Below are positions 1-5,164 of a stretch of 8,125 bases of DNA, in pieces. Under the pieces are notes generated by a model that worked only from the letters and a program-made list of their open reading frames with translations, did no database searches and had not been told where the DNA came from. The translations under genes and the position numbers were made by a program. Each line of letters opens with the position of its first letter. Positions within the stretch are counted from its first letter, which is position 1. Source of the stretch: Chloroflexota bacterium (GTDB taxonomy: Bacteria > Chloroflexota > UBA6077); NCBI GenBank assembly GCA_021788565.1, contig JAJYKO010000207.1, forward strand, positions 1 through 8,125, in the 5' to 3' direction.

Positions 1-2
1 CG

Positions 3-857
3 GGGACGGTGGCGGCCATGAGCGCCTTACTCCTCTTGATAGACGACTACGAGCACTTCGAGCACTACGGCGCAGGCCACTCGGCTCTTCCGGCCCTCTG
101 GAAGGAACTGGACAGCCTCCGCTCGACATGGAACACGAACCCGCTCAAGAAGACCTTCGATGACCTGGACGTGAGTATCAACAACGTGAACGACGCCCTC
201 GCGACGATGCAGGGCAGCCTTACCAGCCCGTTGCCATCCCAGAACATATTCTCAGAGCTGGCGAGGGCCGGCTCGGATGTAGGGAACATCGTTGGGATGA
301 TCGGCACCGTCCTGGGCGATCTCCAGCGAGGGGACTTCGCCAAGATCGGTCAGGACTACTGGGCATGGCACAACATGGCGGAGCTGAATGCGCAGAACGC
401 TCGAACCCAGCCGGGCTATTCGCCACTGCTCGGGAGTGGAGCGCAGGGAGCCAACGCAGGGCCGACGGACATCTTCGGCAACCCCCTCCCAGACTGGTAT
501 GTCGGGAGAGCCCAGAAGGATGCTCAGGCTCAGAAGCAGGCCGGGCAGGATTTCTGGGACATCATGGGCAACATCGGCAAGCAACTCCTCGGGGCAGAAA
601 ACGGCTGGGGCTTTGGCGCACACCAGTTCCCGGGGCCGCTGACAACGCCCGAGCAGTATTTCCATACGCAACCGCTGCCCCAGTCCTACCTACTGCCCTC
701 GGGTGGTGGGAGCAGCAGGAGCGTGGTGGTCAGCTACAACCCGACCCATGTATTCCAGAACGTGAGCACCCCACAACAAGCGGCTGAGGCCGTGCATCAA
801 CAGAACGTCCAGGATGCGGCGATCCTCACGCGCATGCTGCAAGGCGTGTTGACGTGA
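3..857 (+). CDS. Phage tail tape measure protein, C-terminal part (5' end outside window)
   Basis: Probable C-terminal part of a tail tape measure protein, which sets tail length and lies inside the tail tube. The frame is open to the left edge, so the GTG at 9 and ATG at 18 are probably internal codons. Counting from the GTG, residues 2-31 form a hydrophobic stretch followed by IDDYEHFEHYGAGHSALP. This matches in style the 'LLLIEDfxxYxxGGxSxlp' segment near the C-terminus of many Mu- and lambda-like tape measure proteins. A Gly/Gln/Ala-rich middle follows. The last 50 residues (SVVVSYNPTHVFQNVSTPQQ onward, then a helix to LQGVLT) look like the beta-then-helix tail of such proteins. The gene ends in tandem stops TGA-TAG (855-860). 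The family call rests on motif memory, not a search; another tail or virion protein is possible. Confidence 0.68.
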   Translation, partial: GTVAAMSALLLLIDDYEHFEHYGAGHSALPALWKELDSLRSTWNTNPLKKTFDDLDVSINNVNDALATMQGSLTSPLPSQNIFSELARAGSDVGNIVGMIGTVLGDLQRGDFAKIGQDYWAWHNMAELNAQNARTQPGYSPLLGSGAQGANAGPTDIFGNPLPDWYVGRAQKDAQAQKQAGQDFWDIMGNIGKQLLGAENGWGFGAHQFPGPLTTPEQYFHTQPLPQSYLLPSGGGSSRSVVVSYNPTHVFQNVSTPQQAAEAVHQQNVQDAAILTRMLQGVLT

Positions 858-875
858 TAGTGGGAGGGCCATCCC

Positions 876-910
876 CGGACCCGGTGGGGCTTAGCGGCCG
901 GCGGGGTCCG
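876..910. other. Intergenic inverted repeat after the tape measure gene
   Basis: CGGACCC (876-882) and GGGTCCG (904-910) form a perfect 7-bp stem around a 21-nt GC-rich loop in the 85-nt gap. No T-tract follows, so it is not a convincing intrinsic terminator. It could be a weak or Rho-assisted end of the tail transcript, or chance in GC-rich DNA. Confidence 0.3.
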
Positions 911-942
911 TCGGCATATCGAGATTAGTTGTAGGAGGAAAG

Positions 943-1623
943 ATGATCGGCACCAGCACCATCGCCAACACCAAAGAAGCGCGGGTATTGCGGAAACTCA
1001 ACCGACAGGCGACCGATGCAAAGGCAAAGCTGGCGGCTTTCGGGGTCCACGTTTCTGAGGAGTACCTGGCCGGGATCGCCGAGGCACTGGGGCTCGAAGA
1101 AGTCCAATATGCCCTCAGAACGCGGCTGGAGCCACACCAGCTGGCGATCTTGACCGCCAGGCGGCTGTTGGCGGTCACGCTCGTGCCGCCGCGGTTCAAC
1201 CGGCCGCCGGAGCCACCTCCAGATACGGATGCTTTCGAAGCGGCGCGGCTGACAACGAATGCCCGCCCTGTGCTCGCGGCTCCGGCCTCGTGTCGCATTG
1301 AGACTGTGGAATGGACGGAACTTCAGGAGATCGGCGAGCCCCGTCTTAAGCCGGTTGCCGGTGCGGACCTGGTGACAGTCGAGCTGGCGGGGCCATTCCG
1401 GAAAATCTCTCTGGCTGTGGACCTGGGGACCACGACCGCCCGGCAATGGCAGGAGCTGCTTCGTCAACTCGGGGACTTCGTCGCCGATGCAAAAAAGGCC
1501 CGGGCAAGCGCCGGCTCTCCGCTGGTAGCCGAACTGGAGCGGCTGGCCGGGCTGAAGGAGAGCGGCGCCCTGACCGAACGGGAGTTCAAGGCGGCAAAGC
1601 GGGAACTGCTGGCGGGCAAGTAG
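943..1623 (+). CDS. PH-like domain plus C-terminal SHOCT domain protein
   Basis: 226 aa, starting at ATG 943 with AGGAGG (933-938) four bases upstream. The clearest part is the C-terminus, residues about 194-224: LVAELERLAGLKESGALTER followed by EFKAAKRELL. This is the two-helix SHOCT signature (L..L..L...G.LTE.EF...K..LL). Residues about 67-180 alternate strand-like segments (LAILTARRLLAVTLVP, RIETVEWTELQEI, LVTVELAGPFRKISLAV) and end in a helix (ARQWQELLRQL). That order suits the bacterial PH-like fold often fused to SHOCT. Residues 1-60 look helical and are unrecognised. There is no signal peptide or membrane segment. SHOCT domains are usually C-terminal adaptors of unclear role, so function is unknown. 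Its place right after a tail gene suggests phage accessory cargo. Confidence 0.75.
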   Translation: MIGTSTIANTKEARVLRKLNRQATDAKAKLAAFGVHVSEEYLAGIAEALGLEEVQYALRTRLEPHQLAILTARRLLAVTLVPPRFNRPPEPPPDTDAFEAARLTTNARPVLAAPASCRIETVEWTELQEIGEPRLKPVAGADLVTVELAGPFRKISLAVDLGTTTARQWQELLRQLGDFVADAKKARASAGSPLVAELERLAGLKESGALTEREFKAAKRELLAGK

Positions 1624-1634
1624 GGAACACTGGG

Positions 1635-1644
1635 AAGGAGGTGA
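1635..1644 (+). promoter_or_regulatory. Full-length Shine-Dalgarno fixing the GTG start at 1651
   Basis: AAGGAGGTGA is complementary over ten bases to the usual 16S rRNA 3' end. It sits six bases before GTG 1651, which settles the non-ATG start of the HTH gene and predicts strong translation. Confidence 0.85.
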
Positions 1645-1650
1645 CAGCCG

Positions 1651-2043
1651 GTGAGCGGCGGTAATAGGAAAAACGCCAACGAGGCACTCATAACTGCTCT
1701 CGCTGGCGGCAGTAAGATCGAGGATGCCGCTCGCGAGGCCGGCATCTCCGAGTCAACCGCATACCGACGGCTGCGCGATCCCGACTTCCGCAAGAAGGTG
1801 GCCGACGCGAGAGCCGAGATGGTTAGTCAAGCCATAGGGCGCCTCACGCTCGCATCGACAGGCGCGACGGTTACGCTGATCAAATTGCTTGCCGAGCCGA
1901 CGCCCCCGGCAGTCAGGCTGGGTGCGGCTCGGAGCATCCTCGAACTCGGGGCGAAGCTGCGGGAGAGCGAGGAACTGGAGCAGCGCGTCGCGGCCCTCGA
2001 AGAGTCGATGGCGCAGGAAGCTGATAGGAAGGCGGGCCAATGA
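1651..2043 (+). CDS. Helix-turn-helix protein, phage/terminase-small-subunit-like
   Basis: 130 aa with a GTG start. Residues about 21-42 (SKIEDAAREAGISESTAYRR) form a clear helix-turn-helix: 'A' and 'G' in the turn positions, then a recognition helix ending in YRRL. The following RDPDFRKKVADARAEM is the usual 'L.dp.Fr..l..aR.e.' extension of small phage HTH proteins. Residues 60-105 are helical (IGRLTLASTGATVTLIKLL, then a PAVRLGAARSILELG helix). Residues 106-120 are a short coiled coil (EELEQRVAALEES). This three-part build is common in small proteins annotated as phage HTH or terminase-small-subunit-like, so DNA binding is likely. It could be a packaging-recognition or regulatory protein; no terminase large subunit lies next to it. 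It heads a run of tightly spaced genes. Confidence 0.78.
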   Translation: MSGGNRKNANEALITALAGGSKIEDAAREAGISESTAYRRLRDPDFRKKVADARAEMVSQAIGRLTLASTGATVTLIKLLAEPTPPAVRLGAARSILELGAKLRESEELEQRVAALEESMAQEADRKAGQ

Positions 2044-2077
2044 GCGGAGAGGCCTTCCCGTACCCGGAGGTTTACCA

Positions 2078-2314
2078 ATGCCGAAGAACTTAAGAACCCG
2101 CCTGACTGCGCTGGAGGCGACGGCCCACGATTGCCCCGCGTGCAAGGGGCGGCCTGCACTCGTCGAACTCGTTGACGCGGGGGACCTGCAGGCGCACGCA
2201 TCTAATGCGCAAACGTGCCCGAACTGCGGCCGGCCGGTGCGGGTGCGGCAAGTTCTGATCGAGGAGCACATCGTGGCATCGCGGGCCAGCCAGCAGGGGA
2301 GTGAGGCGGAGTGA
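2078..2314 (+). CDS. Small zinc-ribbon protein with RLxxLE N-terminal helix
   Basis: 78 aa. ATG 2078 is preferred because CGGAGG (2065-2070) lies seven bases upstream; a longer reading of this frame from 1889 would overlap the HTH gene and translates to Ser/Arg-rich noise. Two CxxC knuckles, C19-P-A-C22 and C47-P-N-C50, predict one structural zinc. The first 13 residues (MPKNLRTRLTALE) match the N-termini of the next three genes, suggesting a shared short coiled-coil or docking helix on different bodies. The stop TGA (2312-2314) overlaps the next ATG (2314), so translation is probably coupled. Function is unknown; a nucleic-acid or protein-binding adaptor is plausible. Confidence 0.7.
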   Translation: MPKNLRTRLTALEATAHDCPACKGRPALVELVDAGDLQAHASNAQTCPNCGRPVRVRQVLIEEHIVASRASQQGSEAE

Positions 2315-2649
2315 TGGCGGGAACCAGGCTCAAGGCCCGGCTGACGGCGCTGGAGTCGGCGGCAAAGGAACTAAGCCCCACCGTCGCGCTGTTCATGCCT
2401 GACGGCCGGGCGGTGCGCGTGCCCCTCATGGCCCCGGTAGACATCTTCTGCGAGGTCATCCAGGCCATGCGGGAGAACCGGAAACCCTCCCACCGCTACC
2501 TTGACGCGGTCATGATGGCCAGGGAGGAAGAGGGCGGCGGGAGCCTCTGTAGGGTCGCGCAGTCGATCCAGCAGTCCAGGGAACTGTACGGCCCGTGGCC
2601 CGATGGGCGGGCGGAAAAGGTCAGAGGTGGAGGTGAGCAGGATGGCTAG
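2314..2649 (+). CDS. Small paralogous-family protein, copy 1
   Basis: 111 aa from ATG 2314, which shares its first base with the previous stop; GTG 2311 in the same frame is possible but less likely. Two parts are shared with the next two genes. The first is an N-terminal helix, LKARLTALE. The second is a body with LFMPDGRAVRV (about residues 26-36), then a helix and RKPSHRYLDAV (56-66). Residues 67-78 are acidic and Gly-rich (AREEEGGGS), and a final helix runs to LY (91-92). The C-terminal GGGEQDG is encoded by the SD region of the next gene. I do not recognise the family. A small alpha/beta fold (hairpin followed by helices) is suggested by pattern only. Confidence 0.7.
   Translation: MAGTRLKARLTALESAAKELSPTVALFMPDGRAVRVPLMAPVDIFCEVIQAMRENRKPSHRYLDAVMMAREEEGGGSLCRVAQSIQQSRELYGPWPDGRAEKVRGGGEQDG
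2629..2636 (+). promoter_or_regulatory. SD inside the preceding gene; start-deciding
   Basis: GGAGGTGA lies five bases before ATG 2642 and inside the 3' end of the upstream reading frame. It is part of a 14-base stretch (2626-2639) repeated exactly at 2927-2940 before the next paralogue. The shared context selects ATG 2642 over earlier in-frame codons. Confidence 0.8.
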
Positions 2650-2956
2650 CTTCAAGGTGAGGCTGGCCCGTCTCGAAGAGGTGGCGGCGAAGATCCACCC
2701 GACCACTAGGTTGGTCATGTCGGATGGATCCGTGATGCAGGTTCCGGCTGATACGGGCATAGAGTGCCTGTGCGAACTCCTTGCCGCGGGAGGGGAGGGG
2801 CGAGAGCCCAGCCACCGCTACCTGGATGCGGTAGTGCGAGCGGAGGACAGCGACGACCCGCTGTGCTCGCTCGTGAAGGCGCTCTATCAAGACTTCGAGG
2901 AAGACGGATTGACCCTCTCAGTCGCCGGTGGAGGTGAGCATCATGCCGAGCTTTAA
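2642..2956 (+). CDS. Small paralogous-family protein, copy 2
   Basis: 104 aa. ATG 2642 overlaps the end of copy 1 by 8 nt. It aligns with copies 1 and 3 throughout: MASFKVRLARLEEVAAKI, then LVMSDGSVMQV (24-34), REPSHRYLDAV (54-64) and a terminal helix. PSHRYLDAV is identical to copy 1, while the N-terminus is closer to copy 3 (FK.RLARLE). It is somewhat shorter in the acidic linker (AEDSDDP). The tail AGGGEHHAEL is again encoded over the SD of the following gene. Function unknown. Its position suggests co-translation with its neighbours, possibly at similar dosage, as for subunits of one assembly or variants of one adaptor. Confidence 0.72.
   Translation: MASFKVRLARLEEVAAKIHPTTRLVMSDGSVMQVPADTGIECLCELLAAGGEGREPSHRYLDAVVRAEDSDDPLCSLVKALYQDFEEDGLTLSVAGGGEHHAEL
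2930..2937 (+). promoter_or_regulatory. SD inside the preceding gene; start-deciding
   Basis: GGAGGTGA lies five bases before ATG 2943, within the second copy of the 14-base repeat (2927-2940). It supports ATG 2943 rather than the in-frame GTG at 2928, which would lie within the SD region itself. Confidence 0.8.
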
Positions 2957-3251
2957 GACACGGCTCGCTCGTCTAGAGACCATAGCGAAGCGTCTGGACT
3001 CGTCCGTTGGACTCGTGATGCCAAATGGATCGGTAGTCAACGTGCAGATCCGAGAGCGTTTCAGCTATGGACGTGAACTCATATGTGCCCACCTTGAGCA
3101 CAGGAAGCCGTCAGTCCCGTTTCTCGACCTGGTCCTCAGTGCCGCAGGTGAAACGGGCGGCGGCAGCTTCGTCAGCATGATCCAGTCAGTTCACCGAAGC
3201 CTGGAGATGTACCCATGCGAAGAAGAGCCTCGGGGAGCGAAATCGTTGTGA
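2943..3251 (+). CDS. Small paralogous-family protein, copy 3
   Basis: 102 aa. ATG 2943 overlaps copy 2 by 14 nt. The N-terminus MPSFKTRLARLETIAKRL matches copy 2, and the body has LVMPNGSVVNV (24-34) and RKPSVPFLDLV (54-64). The Gly-rich linker GETGGGS and the final helix ending in LEMY match copy 1. This mix of affinities suggests old duplications with recombination or uneven drift. The last 37 bases overlap the ATG-started form of the next gene. Function unknown; no catalytic motif, membrane segment or signal peptide is visible. Confidence 0.72.
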   Translation: MPSFKTRLARLETIAKRLDSSVGLVMPNGSVVNVQIRERFSYGRELICAHLEHRKPSVPFLDLVLSAAGETGGGSFVSMIQSVHRSLEMYPCEEEPRGAKSL

Positions 3252-3919
3252 ATGGGAAAGAAGTGGCCCTAGCACGGCTAAGCGCCAAGGATCGGGACGC
3301 GGCCCTCGCCAAGGCCATGAAGGGCGATGAGCCGAGCATGGCCGTCATTCGAGAGCTGCTCAGAGCCGACCCTGGTCTAGCGGGGAAGCTGGCCGGCATC
3401 CTTCTAGATGCTGAGAGGGAGTTGATAGACACCACTTTCGGCAGCAACCTGGTGGCGAAAGAGACGATACCCGGGAAGCTGGAGGCCATGCGGAAGGAGC
3501 TTGCAGGCCCGTCCCCGACGCCATTGGAGGACCTGCTAGTTCGCCGGGTCGTCACCTGCTGGCTGGAGGTGCAGTGCGCCGGCCTGGCGTACTCGCACAA
3601 CGCCCACAGGGAACCCGTACAGAAGCGTCTGGACCGCGCCCACGACCGCTACCTATCGGCGGCGAAGACTCTGGCCACAGTGAGGCGGCTGCTTGTGGCG
3701 AACGCTCACAGGAGTGCGGCAGCGGTGATAGCCTGCGCGATCAGGTCGACGTCCAGGCGATCACGCATGGGCGTTTCCCGTCCTGCTGAGCCGACCTATC
3801 AGGCCGTGCTCCTTGTGGGCTTCCAGTACGTCCACGGCCGCCACGCTGCTATAGTAGCGGACCATCTCAAGGCTACTGTGACCCAGAAGGGCCTGCAGTT
3901 CGAACAGTCCGCCGTGTGA
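3215..3919 (+). CDS. Helical phage-associated protein with LLVxRVVxCW segment; 3' end antisense to recombinase
   Basis: 234 aa from ATG 3215, with GGAG (3203-3206) eight bases upstream. A shorter start at GTG 3248, overlapping the previous stop as GTGA, is also possible. Residues 10-33 (IVVNGKEVALARLSAKDRDA) are followed by long helices and a distinctive block at 98-120: GPSPTPLEDLLVRRVVTCWL. A helical RLDRAHDRYLSAAKTLATVRR segment ends near 160. I recall similar hypothetical proteins from phage-like regions of high-GC bacteria, ending shortly after the 'LA.VRRL' helix. Here the frame continues, and residues 183-234 are antisense to the recombinase C-terminus. That tail is compositionally plain and may be read-through after loss of the native 3' end. 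Function unknown. Confidence 0.62.
   Translation: MRRRASGSEIVVNGKEVALARLSAKDRDAALAKAMKGDEPSMAVIRELLRADPGLAGKLAGILLDAERELIDTTFGSNLVAKETIPGKLEAMRKELAGPSPTPLEDLLVRRVVTCWLEVQCAGLAYSHNAHREPVQKRLDRAHDRYLSAAKTLATVRRLLVANAHRSAAAVIACAIRSTSRRSRMGVSRPAEPTYQAVLLVGFQYVHGRHAAIVADHLKATVTQKGLQFEQSAV
3737..3763. repeat. Short direct repeat at the convergent gene junction
   Basis: GCGATCA occurs at 3737-3743 and 3757-3763, 20 bases apart, flanking GGTCGACGTCC, which contains the overlapping palindromes GTCGAC and GACGTC. The second copy covers the recombinase stop codon. The place, just past int, is where an attachment core or arm site could lie, but repeats this short can be chance. Confidence 0.25.
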
Positions 3920-5164
3920 CCGGATCCATTCCGTTGCGACCGTCCGTCGTGCCCTGTGAGGGTGTGCGCCCACCACGTCAGCGGCATCGGCCGCACGTCG
4001 AAATATCGTGTAGACCGCATGCCGGGTGAGCTGTTCGCCCGTCCGCACGGTGAACAGCCAATCTGCGGCCCTCTCGGCACTCCAAACCTTTCGCCTGTGA
4101 CTCTGGGAGGAAGTGGCAGCGTGCGCTCGCTGCATCCGCCCTGGCGCCGTCTCCCCATCGACTGCGTGGTGCACCCTCCACAGTGCGACCTCATCATGCC
4201 CGTCCCGTCCAGCTCGCTCCAGCCAGAGCATACCGTGCGGTACGCCCTGCTGCCGCGCTAGGGCAGCCCCGAGGGTGATTCGGAATGCGCGCTCCCTCGT
4301 GATACCCGAGATGCCGGGCTCAGATGGCGGGATTCCCAAAGCGAGCAGAACGGCGTTCCTAAGTTCGGGATTGTTCTCCAGATCGCCCAGCGCCCTGGCA
4401 ACCGTCCGGGGCACCTCGCCGTAGGTTCTGTACCAGGCTCTCAGGAAGGCACCCCATGCCGGCTCCGGTTCCTGATCTTTGGCGTTTCCAGCGTGCTTCG
4501 CCGGCTCGGGGAGTCCTTCGGCCAGCCTGGTCCGCTGCTCCATCCATGCCTCGATAGCTTGCCTCGTGGCCTCGCTGATGGGCACCATCCGGCCCCGGCC
4601 GTTCTTGGCCATCCTGACGGCGATACGCTCGCCCTTCAGGTCGCCGATCTTCATGTTGCACAGCTCGCCCGCCCTGCATCCCGTGTCGAAGGCAACCATC
4701 ATGAGGGCGTAGTCCCTGGCCGCCATGTGGGTTTCCCTGCCTCGCCAGCCGCTAGCCTGTGCCGCCTCGAGTAGCGCCTCGACCTCCTCCACGGTGAACG
4801 GCTCGCGGATAGGCTTTTCCTTGCGGGGCATCCGCAGGCGTTTGGGGATCCTCTCATCGATTAGCTCCTCCACGAGAGCGGCCCAGCGCAGGAAGGCGCG
4901 AACAGGCCGCAGCTCGGCATGCAGGCCGTTGAGGCTGTTGGCCTTGTGCCGTCGCTGCTGAACGTAGGCTCGCACCGCGTCGGTGGTCAGGTCTCCCATA
5001 TCGGAGATGCCGATACCGTCACAGTAGCTGGCGAAGTGAGCCAACTTGTCACGGTAGCTACGCATGGTGTCGGCGGCATGGCCAGTGGCGTCGAGATCAT
5101 CCAGGTAGCTAGCGATGGTGGACCGGATACTATCGTTAGTGACCGCAATCTCGGGTGCTATCAC
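3761..5164 (-). CDS. Tyrosine recombinase with large insertion in the catalytic domain
   Basis: 467 aa from GTG 5164, with SD AAGGAGG (plus-strand 5175-5181) ten bases upstream. Residues 13-95 form the SAM-like core-binding domain (TMRSYRDKLAHFASYC, RPVRAFLRWA). The catalytic domain starts near 120. Catalytic set: R164 (FDTGCRAGEL), K187 (AKNGRGRMVPI), H403 and R406 (HPHRARRTVATEW), H429 (LLGHSS) and Y438, nine residues after H429 as in XerD. The usual His after the box II Arg is Arg407. K187 and H403 are 216 residues apart, against 65 in the paralogue upstream. The extra 150 or so residues (about 217-366) sit in one loop, and flanking helices align on both sides. It cuts and rejoins DNA at specific sites, probably together with the upstream recombinase. 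Confidence 0.9.
   Translation of the reverse strand: MIAPEIAVTNDSIRSTIASYLDDLDATGHAADTMRSYRDKLAHFASYCDGIGISDMGDLTTDAVRAYVQQRRHKANSLNGLHAELRPVRAFLRWAALVEELIDERIPKRLRMPRKEKPIREPFTVEEVEALLEAAQASGWRGRETHMAARDYALMMVAFDTGCRAGELCNMKIGDLKGERIAVRMAKNGRGRMVPISEATRQAIEAWMEQRTRLAEGLPEPAKHAGNAKDQEPEPAWGAFLRAWYRTYGEVPRTVARALGDLENNPELRNAVLLALGIPPSEPGISGITRERAFRITLGAALARQQGVPHGMLWLERAGRDGHDEVALWRVHHAVDGETAPGRMQRAHAATSSQSHRRKVWSAERAADWLFTVRTGEQLTRHAVYTIFRRAADAADVVGAHPHRARRTVATEWIRSHGGLFELQALLGHSSLEMVRYYSSVAAVDVLEAHKEHGLIGRLSRTGNAHA
4172..4459 (-). other. Inserted domain within the recombinase, primase-helicase C-terminal-like
   Basis: Residues about 236-331 of the 467-aa recombinase. The core reads GAFLRAWYRTYGEVPRTVAR, a helical PELRNAVLLALG segment, RITLGAALARQQG, then MLWLERAGRDGHDEVALWRV. 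From memory this order (LxAWxxxxGxxPxTVAxL, LRxAL, LGxxLxxxxG, LxRAGxxxxxxLWRV) resembles the small winged-helix-like domain ending many phage and plasmid primase/helicase (AAA or DUF3987-type) proteins. It is flanked by linkers rich in charged residues, Pro and Ser (217-235, 332-366). The insert keeps frame and strand with the host gene. An added DNA-binding function is inferred, not shown. Confidence 0.5.

Noticed and set aside
876..910. Intrinsic terminator after the tape measure gene
   Set aside because: The 7-bp stem has a long loop and no following T-run, so it is kept only as a low-confidence inverted repeat.
925..1467. Long minus-strand open frame opposite the SHOCT gene
   Set aside because: Arg/Pro-rich antisense shadow; the plus strand carries a recognisable domain and a good SD.
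1889..2077. Upstream extension of the zinc-ribbon gene
   Set aside because: It overlaps the HTH gene and translates to Ser/Arg-rich sequence. ATG 2078 has a good SD and an N-terminus shared with its neighbours.
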